Below are positions 45,773 through 57,642 of a stretch of 64,000 nucleotides of DNA, piece by piece. The position numbers and the translations under genes were made by a program. The DNA is taken from assembly GCA_037577475.1 (NCBI GenBank), contig JBAGJB010000221.1:284134-348133 (forward strand), in the 5' to 3' direction. The notes beneath the pieces were generated by a model. That model saw only the letters and a list, made by a program, of their open reading frames with translations. It did not search any database and was not told the origin of the DNA. This DNA comes from Chaunax sp. Z400. Its lineage: Eukaryota; Chordata; Actinopteri; Lophiiformes; Chaunacidae. Each line of letters begins with the position of its first letter. The first letter of the stretch is position 1.

Positions 45773-48376
45773 CTATTTCCAAAATATATCCGTAATTTCA
45801 AATTGTCCATGTCTAATATGTCTAATTACCAGCCAAGCCATAAACCACTTGGAATGTTTCCCAAACAGCTCCTTGAGTTTTAATGCCACACCACCAAAGC
45901 GCCCTGCTGCTTTGTACAACCTTTGTACACTAATTGTGTGCTTTCCAACGACGTCCAACCCAAGGCTTCGGCTTAATGTTTCCCTTAGATAGATTGATGG
46001 ATGGAATCGATCTGCAATGTCTTTAAAATGTTGAGACACTCTGATAAACGTCCCAAGCATTGACATGTCATCCTCAAGGGTCATTTTGATAATAGACTGA
46101 AACATTTCAGTTGGTAGGACAGGCTGAACAGGGGGTGTAGTCAGAACAGGGTCCTCAGGCTGGATAGGTGGGTCACACTCATCTGGTGAGTCAGGCTGGA
46201 TAGGTGGGTCAGACTCATCTGGTGAGTCAGGCTGGATAGGTGGGTCAGACTCATCTGGTGAGTCAGGCTGGATAGGTGGGTCAGACTCATCTGGTGAGGC
46301 AGGCTGGATAGGTGGGTCAGACTCATCTGGTGAGGCAGGCTGGATAGGTGGGTCAGACTCATCTGGTGAGGCAGGCTGCAGTGGTGAAAGTGTGTTGTTG
46401 TCATATAACTGTCCTGCTTGAGCATCCAAAACATGCTCTATAAATGGTGTGACTGGTCCCTCCAAACTCAGATAATGTTCTCCATGCCCCTCTGCCACAT
46501 GACCAAGTACTAGCACTGGATTGTTGTGACAATATATGTTTGACTCTGATACAATAGTTGAGGCATTGATTCCCAGAGAGGAAATTACAAGAAACTGGAC
46601 CTGGAAAATTTCAGATGCTCTTTGCGAAGTAATGTGGTCACCATAGGTTCCAGTTCGGGCCATTCTTTCCAAGTATCCATCCCAGTCATTGCCCTCGACA
46701 AAGTTGAACAAGAGTGTTCCATTTCCATTGTATGGATAATTCCTGAGGTCTTGGACAATTTCATCTCTTAAGCTTTCTGGTGATCTAAATATTCCAAGGG
46801 TGGATAGCTGGTCAGCCATGGCTGCAAACTGACAATTTCCATCTGGGTCAGGGTCATAGCGAATGCTTAACTCCATGGACATAAATTCCTCTAGTCTGTC
46901 TGTGTGTGTGTACTGAAACAAAAGTGGGTTTAGGCCTCTCTTTGATGGTGCTGTCTTGGGTTTTTTAGAGTGTGTCTTTTTTCGCAGCCGGGTAGCACTA
47001 GTTATATCCGACACGAAGAACCATTTTTGTGTTTGTCGGAGGGTCTTTGGGTCCCTAAAACTCACTTTGTATTTTGAGAGCTTTCGATTTTTTTTCACAA
47101 TTGTACCACGCCTTACGTGATACTTTTTGGAGACTCGATGGGCACCATCCCTCATTCTGACCAAAACAGCGTCCTTAACATTGTAGTGTTGTGATAGGTT
47201 TTGTTTGAATGCACGCTTGATCATTAGTTTAGCACAGTGCTCAGAGGCCTTCCGTGCCATTCTTCTCACCCTTTTTCGTTTAGTATCAAATTTTTCTCGA
47301 TGTCTCAAGGATGGTAAAGTTGAATGTTGATTCCTCACAGACTCCTTACGAACAGAAGATGGAGAACCGCATAAAGGATGCCTTATGCTGTTGCTTTTTC
47401 TTCCATAGTATACTTCAAATGGAGACCTCCAGCCTAAAACTTCTTTAAGATCCTCATTTAGCACTCTTGAATATACAGGTAGGTGCTTGACCCAGTTAAC
47501 TTCGTTCCGTTGAAATTTCACCAGATCATACATGATCTTCTTTCTTAGCCACCTATGTGTCCTCTCAACCTTTCCTTGGCTTTGTGGATGATATGCTGAA
47601 CTTTCAATTATTTTCACTTGCAGAGATGTCATTAGAATTTTCACTGCCCCTTTAAACTCAGTCCCTTTGTCATGTTGTAACACTTTGGGTGGTCCATGTT
47701 CACGATAAATCTTGTTAAGGTGTTTGGCGATTTCAACACTACTTTTTCTTTTCAATGGTTTCAGCCACATGTAACGACTGAACACATCCATCACTGTGAG
47801 AATGTAACGGTATAAAGCCTGACCATAACTAATTTTCATTTTTCCCATGTCCAATAGGTCAATTTGGTGTCGATCTTGCACTTCTTTGGCTTGAATGGTC
47901 ATCAAAGGGGGCTTATTCAGAAACTTTGCATTTTGAAGTTGGTACCACTCAGTTTTGTTCAAGATTTCCTGCACCTTTCTTTCACTTATGCCACTATGAT
48001 GCATTTTCAGTCGTTTGCTCAACTTTCTTGCTCCAGAACCCTTAGTATCATCTAGACCCTTTTTAACAACACAATCAACATTAGACTGTAGCATGACTGG
48101 CTTGCCGGCACACAGCAGTGTCTGCCCATCCTCACTGAGAGAATAGACCCCTTGATTTCTCCAGAGACGCACCAAGGCATTTTGTTGAATTCTTGTGCGT
48201 TCAGAAACTGGAACATGAAACTCTCCTCTCAACTTGCGAACTATGACATTGTACATTTCCTCGGTCATTGCTTGCTTTTGTCCATGGCCTACAATGAGCC
48301 CCAGCAGGGTGCAGGTCAGGGTTATAATTAGCAGACCTACAAGGGTGACAAAAGAGGGAAAATGTTTAACTCCCAA
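45773..48376 (-). CDS. Integrase-OTU protein of a Ginger-like DNA transposon
   Basis: An intact frame of 867 codons. The integrase core shows first Asp 173 (RHQIDLLDM), MDVFSRY at 196-202, second Asp 236 (LQHDKGTEF) and Glu 271 (HPQSQGKVERTH). The last two are 35 apart, as in DD35E retroviral/Gypsy integrases. The zinc-binding HHCC region usual before this core is not evident. Residues 398-458 look like the small beta-rich module after Gypsy integrases. An OTU protease domain follows: DPDGNCQF with Cys 515, and GEHY with His 634. Then come six 12-residue PDESDPPIQP-type repeats (about 668-740) and an unassigned C-terminal 100 residues. Integrase plus OTU is the known arrangement of Ginger1 transposons. 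It would cut and insert DNA in the nucleus. The first ~36 residues include a hydrophobic stretch and may be intron: the acceptor-like CTCATTGTAG lies just before residue 30, and Met 37 is a better start. Confidence 0.85.
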   Translation of the reverse strand: MGVKHFPSFVTLVGLLIITLTCTLLGLIVGHGQKQAMTEEMYNVIVRKLRGEFHVPVSERTRIQQNALVRLWRNQGVYSLSEDGQTLLCAGKPVMLQSNVDCVVKKGLDDTKGSGARKLSKRLKMHHSGISERKVQEILNKTEWYQLQNAKFLNKPPLMTIQAKEVQDRHQIDLLDMGKMKISYGQALYRYILTVMDVFSRYMWLKPLKRKSSVEIAKHLNKIYREHGPPKVLQHDKGTEFKGAVKILMTSLQVKIIESSAYHPQSQGKVERTHRWLRKKIMYDLVKFQRNEVNWVKHLPVYSRVLNEDLKEVLGWRSPFEVYYGRKSNSIRHPLCGSPSSVRKESVRNQHSTLPSLRHREKFDTKRKRVRRMARKASEHCAKLMIKRAFKQNLSQHYNVKDAVLVRMRDGAHRVSKKYHVRRGTIVKKNRKLSKYKVSFRDPKTLRQTQKWFFVSDITSATRLRKKTHSKKPKTAPSKRGLNPLLFQYTHTDRLEEFMSMELSIRYDPDPDGNCQFAAMADQLSTLGIFRSPESLRDEIVQDLRNYPYNGNGTLLFNFVEGNDWDGYLERMARTGTYGDHITSQRASEIFQVQFLVISSLGINASTIVSESNIYCHNNPVLVLGHVAEGHGEHYLSLEGPVTPFIEHVLDAQAGQLYDNNTLSPLQPASPDESDPPIQPASPDESDPPIQPASPDESDPPIQPDSPDESDPPIQPDSPDESDPPIQPDSPDECDPPIQPEDPVLTTPPVQPVLPTEMFQSIIKMTLEDDMSMLGTFIRVSQHFKDIADRFHPSIYLRETLSRSLGLDVVGKHTISVQRLYKAAGRFGGVALKLKELFGKHSKWFMAWLVIRHIRHGQFEITDIFWK
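46146..46380. repeat. 36-bp in-frame tandem repeat within the integrase gene
   Basis: Six units code a Pro/Asp/Ser/Glu-rich linker between the OTU domain and the C-terminal region. Units differ by single substitutions (A or D before S; S or C). A length-variable, probably unstructured linker. Confidence 0.9.
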
Positions 48377-48779
48377 AACTAAACTGCATTTTGTGCCTTT
48401 TTTTTTGCACTTTTATTTTATTTGTGGAATTTCATTTCAAGTACTAAAATATTTTATCTTGAATTAATATTTAAGAAGGTATTTTAATTATTACAATTTT
48501 GATAACCCACCACCACCTGCGGCATCACAGTAATTCAAATTGCTTTATGAATGTTGATCTTATGTTATAGCCCTAGATTTGTCTCAATAAAGGATGCTAT
48601 CATTAAAGAGGACGCTGCTTTTGTAGGAATACTGAAAAACAAGGTTTTAACAAATTTATTGTTTTCACACCTGTTATAACATTTTTAGCCTTTTAATAGC
48701 TATTTCGATGCTTACTATTTATGACTGTGTTAACCCTTTGGCCGCCAAAGATATTCCAAAAATTTATGAAATATTAATA
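48377..48779. other. Upstream region of the integrase gene
   Basis: AT-rich, no open frame of note. If the gene has an upstream exon and promoter they should lie here or in the following repeats, but I see no clear TATA or CpG cluster. Confidence 0.5.
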
Positions 48780-49215
48780 TTAATTTTCCAAAAGGCTGTA
48801 ACTTGAAACTGGTAAGAGATAAAATTATGCTGTAAATGAGAAAAACCTTAACCACAACCCTAAGTTTGTGATGGGAGTAAATTTACCAATCTAATTTGCA
48901 TATTATGATGTCATAGGGTGGTGGCCATATTGGAAAATATGAAATTATAATTTCAATTTTCCAAAAGGCTGTCACTTGAAACTGGAAAGAGATAAAAGTA
49001 TACTGTAAATGTGGAAAAACTTCACCATTACTCAAAGTTTGTGATGGGAGTAAATTTACCAATCTAATTTGCATATTATGACATCACCAGGTGGTGGCCA
49101 TATTGGAAAACATTCATCTCTGAAGAAGATTTCAAAAGGCTGCAACTTGAAAGTGGAAAGAGATCAAATTATACTGTAAATTTACCAATCTAATTTGCAT
49201 ATTATGACATTCATT
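48780..49215. repeat. ~160-bp tandem repeat, 2.5 units
   Basis: Each unit contains CCAAAAGGCTGTAACTTGAA, ACCAATCTAATTTGCATATT and GGTGGCCATATTGGAAAA in the same order. The third unit has lost its middle. Divergence between units is modest. Confidence 0.8.
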
Positions 49216-49300
49216 GTGATCTGGGATGTGTTGTTTAAATGATCACTTTATTTTTTGAGCAGTGTACTATTGTGTGTGTGTGTGTGTGTGTGTGTGGGTG
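49216..49300. mobile_element. Tc1-type terminus remnant and GT microsatellite
   Basis: TTTATTTTTTGAGCAGTGTA (about 49,247-49,266) matches the end of a widespread fish Tc1-type element as I remember it. A GT run follows directly (about 49,268-49,300). The other end is not seen here. Confidence 0.5.
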
Positions 49301-49684
49301 TAGTTTTTTGCACATGCACAGTTTTCCTTCAAATGTGTTATTACCTGTCGGTCATTAAAAGTTATTAACTTTTAATATGTACTTAGAGGCATAGATTTCA
49401 GTTTTACTTTACAAACTGTTTTTAATGCAGTGAGCATAACTTGGACAATGCAGGTTTAAATTCAGTCATATAATTTCTTATCAAGGGCAAAACATCTACA
49501 TAACTTTAGATCAACTGCAAAATGTCTTTATACTTCCATATATTCAATTACACAGATAATATTTGACACAGTTTTTTCATACCTGGCATCATGTTGAACT
49601 CTGTTGGCTGTCTCAATTAAGCATGCAAGCAGTGCATGATCTTTGTAGAACTGATGCAGCAGCCAATCAGATTACAGCCCGCCC
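49301..49684. other. Unassigned sequence between integrase element and second fold-back element
   Basis: No gene seen. Ends AGCCAATCAGATTACAGCCCGCCC directly before the terminal repeat. No inverted terminal repeat occurs here, so the right end expected for a self-contained integrase element is missing. Confidence 0.5.
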
Positions 49685-52216
49685 TGTTGAGCCGCATTTT
49701 GTAATAACGGTGCATTTTGTAATAAACGTCCAAAATGTAATAACTTTTTCATTTCATTTTGTAATAAAGCCGCATTTTGTAATAAACTGCCGCATTTTGT
49801 AATAAACTGCCCCAACGCATTTTGTAATAAATTTTGCCACATTATGTAATAAGTTATTACATTTTGAGAAGATTATTACAAAATGCACTTGCAACTTTTT
49901 TATTCTCTAGAAAATGTAATAACATGGTGCATTACGTAATAACAATTCTAAAGCATTGTTTATTTGTTTGTTAATTGTATTTTATTTTACTTTAAAGTAT
50001 TTGTAAAAGTTAGGTAATGAGATGTGAAAAAAAATTGGTAATGAGATGCAAATTTAAAAAAAAAAAGAAATGATTAAAAAAAATTGGTAATGAGATGCGG
50101 AAAAAAAATCGGTAATGAGATGCGGGGAAAAAATGGTAATGAGATGCAAAAAAAATTGGTAATGAGATGCGGGGGAAAAATAAAATAATAATTGTTAATG
50201 AGATGCGAAAAATAAAATTGGTAATGAGATGCGGAAAAAAAATTGGTAATGAGATGCAAAAAAACAGGAAAAAAACAAAAAAAATTGGTAATGAAATGCG
50301 GGAAAAAAAAGTAATGAGATGCGAAAAAAAATTGGTAATGGGATGCGAGAAGGGAAAAAAAAATTGGTAATGAGATGCGAAAAAATATAAAAAAAAAAAA
50401 ATTGGTAATGAGATGCGGAAGAAAAAAAATTGCTAATGAGATGCGAGAAAAAAAATTGGTAAATTGTTTTTTTGTTTTTTGTTTTTCATCTCATTACCAA
50501 ATTTTTTTTTAGCATCTCATTACCAATTTTTTTTAGCATCTCATTACCAATTTTTTTCTTCCGCATCTCATTACCATTTTTTTTCCCCGCATCTCATTAC
50601 CAATTTTTTCCCCTTCTCGCATCTCATTAACAAATTTTTTCCGCATCTCATTACCAATTTTATTTTTCGCATCTCATTACCAATTATTATTTTTTTCCCC
50701 CTGCATCTCATTACCAAATTTTTTTAGCATCTCATTACCATTTTTCCCCCCGCATCTCATTACCAATTTTTTTTCCGCATCTCATTACCAATTTTTTAAA
50801 GCATTTTTTCTAAAAAAAATTCCGCATCTCATTACCAATTTTCCCCCCGCATCTCATTACCAATTTTTTTCCCGCATCTCATTAACAATTTTTTTTCCTT
50901 TTTTTTCTGCATCTCATTACCAATTTTTTTTCTCGCAGCTCATTACCAATTTTTTTCTTCCGCATCTCATTACTTTTTTTTTTCGCATCTCATTACCAAT
51001 TTTTGTTTTTTTCCCTGTTTTTCCCCACATCTCATTACCAATTTTTTTTCCGCATCTCATTACCAATTATTATTTTTTTTTCCTGCATCTCATTACCAAA
51101 TTTTTTTAGCATCTCATTACCATTTTCCCCCCCCGCATCTCATTACCAATTTTTTTTCCGCATCTCATTACCAATTTTTTAAGCATTTTTTTTTTAAATT
51201 CCCCATCTCATTACCAATTTTTTTTCGCATCTCATTAACAATTTTTTTTCCCGCAGCTCATCACCAATTTTTTTTTCTTTTTTTTCTGCATCTCATTACC
51301 AATTTTTTTTCTCGCATCTCATTACCAATTTTTTCCCCGCATCTCATTACCAATTTTTTTCCCCGCATCTCATTACCAATTTTTTTTTCCTTTTTTTTCT
51401 GCATCTCATTACCAATTTTTTTTCTCGCATCTCATTACCAATTTTTTTTTCTCGCATCTCATTACCAATTTTTTTTCTTCCGCATCTCATTACCAATTAT
51501 TTTTTATTATATTTTTTCGCATCTCATTACCAATTTTTTTTTTCCCTTCTCGCATCCCATTACCAAATTTTTTTCGCATCTCATTACTTTTTTCCCCCCG
51601 CATCTCATTACCAATTTTTTTTGTTTTTTTCCTGTTTTTTTTGCATCTCATTACCAATTTTTTTTTTCGCATCTCATTACCAATTTTATTTTTCGCATCT
51701 CATTAACAATTATTATTTTATTTTTTCCCCGCATCTCATTACCAATTTTTTTCGCATCTCATTACCATTTTCCCCCCGCATCTCATTACCGATTTTTTTT
51801 TCGCATCTCATTACCAATTTTTTTTAATCATTTCTTTTTTTTTTTAAATTCGCATCTCATTACCAATTTTTTTTCGCATCTCATTACCTAACTTTTACAA
51901 ATACTTTAAAGTAAAATAAAATACAATTAACAAACAAATAAACAATGCTTTAGAATTGTTATTACGTAATGCACCATGTTATTACATTTTCTAGAGAATA
52001 AAAAAGTTGCAAGTGCATTTTGTAATAATCTTCTCAAAATGTAATAACTTATTACATAATGTGGCAAAATTTATTACAAAATGCGTTGGGGCAGTTTATT
52101 ACAAAATGCGGCAGTTTATTACAAAATGCGGCTTTATTACAAAATGAAATGAAAAAGTTATTACATTTTGGACGTTTATTACAAAATGCACCGTTATTAC
52201 AAAATGCGGCTCAACA
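49685..52216. mobile_element. Fold-back element E3 with 330-bp TIRs, core reversed relative to E1
   Basis: TIRs at 49,685-50,014 and 51,887-52,216 begin TGTTGAGCC and end GGCTCAACA. The minisatellite halves are 50,015-50,462 (plus) and 50,466-51,886 (inverted), so here the long half is on the right, opposite to E1. Marker blocks of the E1 long half reappear as reverse complements at about 50,465-50,495, 50,790-50,825 and, as a second copy, 51,173-51,210. The right flank is the same AAACCTTTAGTATA array as at E1. The left flank is unrelated (GCCCGCCC). No target-site duplication. Confidence 0.85.
50015..51886. repeat. Inverted minisatellite pair of E3
   Basis: Same GGTAATGAGATGCG unit as in E1. 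The inverted half (1.42 kb) has expanded by duplication of blocks. Open frames are low-complexity artefacts. Confidence 0.9.
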
Positions 52217-53423
52217 AACCTTTAGTATAAACCTTTAGTATAAACCTTTAGTATAAACCTTTAGTATAAACCTTTAGTTAAACCTTTAGTATAAACCTTT
52301 AGTTAAACCTTTAGTATAAACCTTTAGTTAAACCTTTAGTATAAACCTTTAGTTAAACCTTTAGTATAAACCTTTAGTATAAACCTTTAGTATAAACCTT
52401 TAGTATAAACCTTTAGTATAAACCTTTAGTTGAACCTTTAGTATAAACCTTTAGTATAAACATTTAGTATAAACCTTTAGTCAAACCTTTAGTTAAACCT
52501 TTAGTTAAACCTTTAGTTAAACCTTTACTATAAACCTTTAGTAATAAACCTTTAGTAATAAACCTTTAGTATAAACCTTTAGTATAAACCTTTAGTATAA
52601 ACCTTTAGTTAAACCTTTAGTATAAACCTTTAGTATAAACCTTTAGTCAAACCTTTAGTATAAACCTTTAGTATAAACCTTTATTATAAACCTTTAGTAT
52701 AAACCTTTAGTATAAACCTTTAGTATAAACCTTTAGTATAAACCTTTAGTATAAACCTTTAGTATAAACCTTTATTATAAACCTTTAGTATAAACCTTTA
52801 GTTAAACCTTTAGTATAAACCTTTAGTATAAACCTTTAGTATAAACCTTTAGTTAAACCTTTAGTTAAACCTTTAGTATAAACCTTTAGTATAAACCTTT
52901 AGTTAAACCTTTAGTATAAACCTTTAGTTAAACCTTTAGTATAAACCTTTAGTATAAACCTTTAGTATAAACCTTTATTATAAACCTTTAGTATAAACCT
53001 TTAGTTAAACCTTTAGTATAAACCTTTAGTATAAACCTTTAGTATAAACCTTTAGTTAAACCTTTAGTTAAACCTTTAGTATAAACCTTTAGTATAAACC
53101 TTTAGTTAAACCTTTAGTATAAACCTTTAGTTAAACCTTTAGTATAAACCTTTAGTATAAACCTTTAGTATAAACCTTTAGTTAAACCTTTAGTATAAAC
53201 CTTTAGTATAAACCTTTAGTTAAACCTTTAGTATAAACCTTTAGTTAAACCTTTAGTATAAACCTTTAGTTAAACCTTTAGTATAAACCTTTAGTATAAA
53301 CCTTTAGTTAAACCTTTAGTTAAACCTTTAGTATAAACCTTTAGTCAAACCTTTAGTGTAAACCTTTAGTATAAACCTTTAGTAAAAACCTTTAGTATAA
53401 ACCTTTAGTATAAACCTTTAGTT
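52217..53423. repeat. AAACCTTTAGTATA tandem array, ~1.2 kb (third copy)
   Basis: Near-identical order of variant units to 16,478-17,709, with an internal net difference of about 26 bp. Begins directly at the CA end of E3. Confidence 0.95.
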
Positions 53424-54507
53424 TCTTGTAGTAATGTATAATAATCTTCTCACTTCTTCTCATGTCAAACCTTTTCTCCCCTAACAATAGCTCTCCATTA
53501 TATAGAGCCATCTGATTAATGTGTTTACTGCTCTGTGATCCCTTCCAGGGTCTTACTTTAAACAGACAACGATGGAAACCAAAGTATTGATGCTGTACCA
53601 TAGGAGTGGTAATTGAAGTCGTACTAACTCGGCGTTTCATTCTCACGTAATGGTAAGCATATAGATATATAAGCATTAATCATGTGGATCAACAGTGTTG
53701 CATGCAAGTATAACAACAGAGCTAAACAACAAGTAGAAGCTGGTAGTAGCTAACATGTCCTTATGGGTACAGAACAACACAAACATAGTGGAAACATACA
53801 GTCAGATTGTATGAAATGTACTCTAGTTACATCACTCCTTTGTCTTAATTTGAAAAGGATCAATCTAACTTTTATCAGCTGTTTTGAAACTGTTGTAACT
53901 TGACCAGCACTGACTTCAGACTAATTCCCTTTTTCTTTTGGTGTTTATATTATTGTGTGTTGCATTGAGAAGTAACTTAAATGTTTTGATGAGGTGAAGT
54001 TAGGAGGAAAACAGGAGATTTGATATAAAGTTCAGAACAAATCAAATCAGCTCCTTCGATCTAAGGGTTGTAGAGTAGGACTGTTATTACAGGAGCAACA
54101 TGTGAAGGAAATTAGCTAGTAGCTAAATCTGCTGCAAAGCATCGTCTCTCTTACTTGAGACTAATGTATTTGTACATGGTCCCTGATGTAAATAAACTTA
54201 ATAAACTAAACTACACTGAACATATGGCTGTTTTTAAACAGTCATTTTAATACCTGCATTTATAAGTCTGTATTTATCCAGAATAAAAGGCTTCACACAG
54301 AGAGCTGCCCAATACGGTCCTCCACTGCTGGTCAGTGGGAGTCGCCCAGTCTTTTACTGGGAGAAGCTCTACTGGAGCGAATGCTTTACTACATTATTAC
54401 TAATTATTAGATGGACTGTCAGATCATGGCACCAAGAGGAAGATGTCTTCTAACTTTACTGCTGACATGGCCTCTAGCACCACCATGATGTATAAATAGC
54501 TCATATA
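53424..54507. other. Unassigned sequence upstream of the LINE (third copy)
   Basis: Same as 17,710-18,794, no gene seen. Confidence 0.6.
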
Positions 54508-57500
54508 TACAAAAGGACTTGGGCTGCTCCACATAAATGCAAGAAGTTTGGTCTCTAAACGGGACTATATTAATATTTTGATCCAACAGACAGACCCAGA
54601 TATTTTAATCATCTCTGAGTCTTGGTTGAAAAATACTGTCCCTGACTCTGCTGTTAATATTGTTGGTTTTAACCTTTTTAGAGCAGACAGAAAAGGGAAA
54701 GGTGGTGGTGTAGCTATCTTTGTTAAAACATGTTTCCCTGTAACAGTACTCATCTCATCATCTGTTCCAAAAGAGTTTGAATGTCTGGCTTTGTCAGTAA
54801 ATCTTGGGGGAAAAACATCATTGACACTGATTGGGACATATAGACCCCCTTCAGCTCTCCCCCAAGCAATTGATAATCTTTTTGACATTTTCTCTCCATA
54901 TACAGCTACAGAATTGCTAATCATGGGTGATTTAAACGTTGACTGGGAAAAAACGACCTCAAAGATTTGTGCACAAATTTAAACCTAACACAATTAATAA
55001 CCAAGCCAACACGTCCTAATGTGAAATGCAGCTCCAAATCCTCCCTGATAGACATCATTCACATCAATATGCCTCAGAGATATCCAGCCAGTGGAGTTTT
55101 TCCCCAAGATTTCAGTGATCACTGCCCAATTGCTTGCATTAGGAATGTGAAAGTATGTAGAACAAAGACACGCATTTTAACTAAAAGGAATTTCAGGCAC
55201 TTTGACACTCAGGGGTTCCTACATGATCTGAATACATGTAATTTAGATAGAGTGACTCTTATACCAGACCCACACCTAGCCTTCACCTATTTCTGTGGCT
55301 GACAAACATGCTCCTTACAGGAAACTACGTATTAAGGACAGATATACTGCCTGGTTCTCACACGAGCTATCAGAAATAACACAAAGAGAAACTCTGCATG
55401 GGCAAAGGCTAGAAACACTGAGGATGCGTCAGATTGGACTCTGTTTAGGCAGTTGCGAAACAGATGCACTCCTATGATCAGTAAAGCTAAATCCTCATAT
55501 TATCTTAATTCCTTACAACTGAGTGCCGGTAATCCAATTAAATTCTGGAATACAATTAAATCAATGAAGAATAATTCCACCCCTCCACTTCCTCTCCAAT
55601 TACCGTCTGACAACGGTCCCGTAAATGACAAAGCAGAAATTTGTAATGTTTTTAATTCTCATTTTATTAACACACGACATTTATTTGATAAAATCAATCT
55701 GAAAAATACTGCCATCTCAGGACAACATTATCAACCAGACATCTGTCAATCAGGAAAAGAGCTCTCTGGGAATCCTAGGAGTACTTTCTCATTTAGTCCA
55801 CTATCTGAATCGGAAGTTGGTGATGCTCTTTTTAGGATAGACTCAAAAAAGTCGATTGGTGCCGACCAGCTTGACCCCAGTCTTTTGAGGACAGCTGCCT
55901 CAGTCATAGCTGGACCTGTTTCATATATTTTTAATCTGTCTCTTAGAACAGGAATTGTTTCCTATCTGGAAAACTGCTTACGTGCTCCCACTTCACAAGG
56001 GAAGAGATCGTAAAGATTTAAATAATTACCGTCCAATATCCAAGCTTTCCTGTTTAGCCAAAACTCTAGAATCTTTTGTAAATCGTCAATTAAATTCATT
56101 CCTACAGACAAATTGCATTTTAAATACCTTTCAGTCTGGTTTCAGATCAGGTCATAGCACCATTTCAGCTGCTTCTCTAGTTCTCAATGACATCATATGT
56201 ACTCTTGACAATGGACACCACTGTGCTGCTTTATTCATCGACCTGTCTAAAGCCTTTGATACAGTCGACCACTCAGTTTTATTAGATAGACTAGCTGCAG
56301 CTGGCATAACCAGAATGCCCACCAATGGTTCACAAACTATCTTGCAGATAGAACTCAACGTATTGTTGCAGATTCTACTCATTCGAACATTCTGAAGGTC
56401 ACTAAAGGAGTACCACAGGGTTCAAATTTAGGCCCCTTACTCTTCTCACTGTATATTAATAACATTGCGTCATTTGACAATGGCTGTAAGGTGCATTTTT
56501 ATGCTGACGACACTGTGTTATATTCATCTGCTTCTACATTGAGGAGAGCATTATCTATCCTGCATCCTGCTTTTGGGTCAATCCAGCACGCACTCCTTGA
56601 TCTTAAACATGTTTTAAGTGGAACAAAAACAAAATATATGATATTTTCTAGATCCCGCTCCCTGGAGGGAACTGATTTAAATATTTGTACTCTAAATGGT
56701 TTAAAAGTTTAAAAAGTGTCCTCCTACAAGTACCTTAGTATTGTTATTGATGAAAAGCTCTCTTTAAAAAATCATGTTGATGAGCTAGTTAAAAAGCTAA
56801 GGATGAATCTTGGGTTCTTCTTTAGAAATAGATCCTGCTTCTCAGCTGAAGCTAGAAGGCGGTTAGTACAGTCCACTTTCCTGCCTGTACTTGATTATGG
56901 TGACATTTTTTATATGCATGCTACCTCTACCACATTGAAAGCACTCGATACTGTTTATCATTCAGCACTTCGTTTCATTACTGGTTATCATTTTAGAATG
57001 CATCACTGTGATCTTTACCAGGCTGTAGGTTGGTCATCACTCTCCACAAGGAGTAGGCAGCACCTGCTTATTTATGCTTATAAAGCTATATTACAGAAGG
57101 TACCCAGCTATCTGGCATCACTAATTTCATGGCGCTCTAATGCCCACCAAACAAGATCTCAGGATTGGTTACTCCTCGAAGTGCCAACCGTTAGAACTGA
57201 ACAAGGAAAAACTGCTTTTAGCGATTGTGTGGCTAGAGCCTGGAATAAGTTCCAAGAGGCTGCTAAATTAAAGACAATCATCTCCTTGACCATTTTTAAA
57301 GATTTATTATATGAATTGGACGTAGAGGATTGCAAATGTTTTATCTTGAAATTATTTTATTGATTGATTTGCTGCTATTAATGTCATGTCTCATTGCTTT
57401 CCCCCTGTTTTGTTGTCTCTTAATTGTTTTAGATTAGATTATTGTTCATAACCATGGCACCATTTAAGGCTGATGTTTTTTATTACTTTTCCTCTTGTTC

Positions 57501-57642
57501 TATTGTTTTTGTTTTGCTTTTGAATTGTGTTTAATTGTATCATGTTTTAAATTATTGTATGTAACCAGGGCTTCGTTGAAAATGAGACTCCAGTCTCAAT
57601 GGATTTCCCTGTCTAAATAAAGGTTAATAATAATATATTAAA
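54508..57642 (+). pseudogene. L2/CR1-type LINE ORF2, frameshifted (third copy)
   Basis: Identical layout to 18,795-21,929, with the same frame breaks and the same catalytic FYADD box (about 56,497-56,511). Since all three copies share every frameshift, the LINE was already dead when the segment was duplicated. Confidence 0.87.

Noticed and set aside
46141..46434. 97-codon minus-strand frame rich in SLPHQMSLTH repeats
   Set aside because: Out-of-frame reading of the 36-bp repeat inside the integrase gene.
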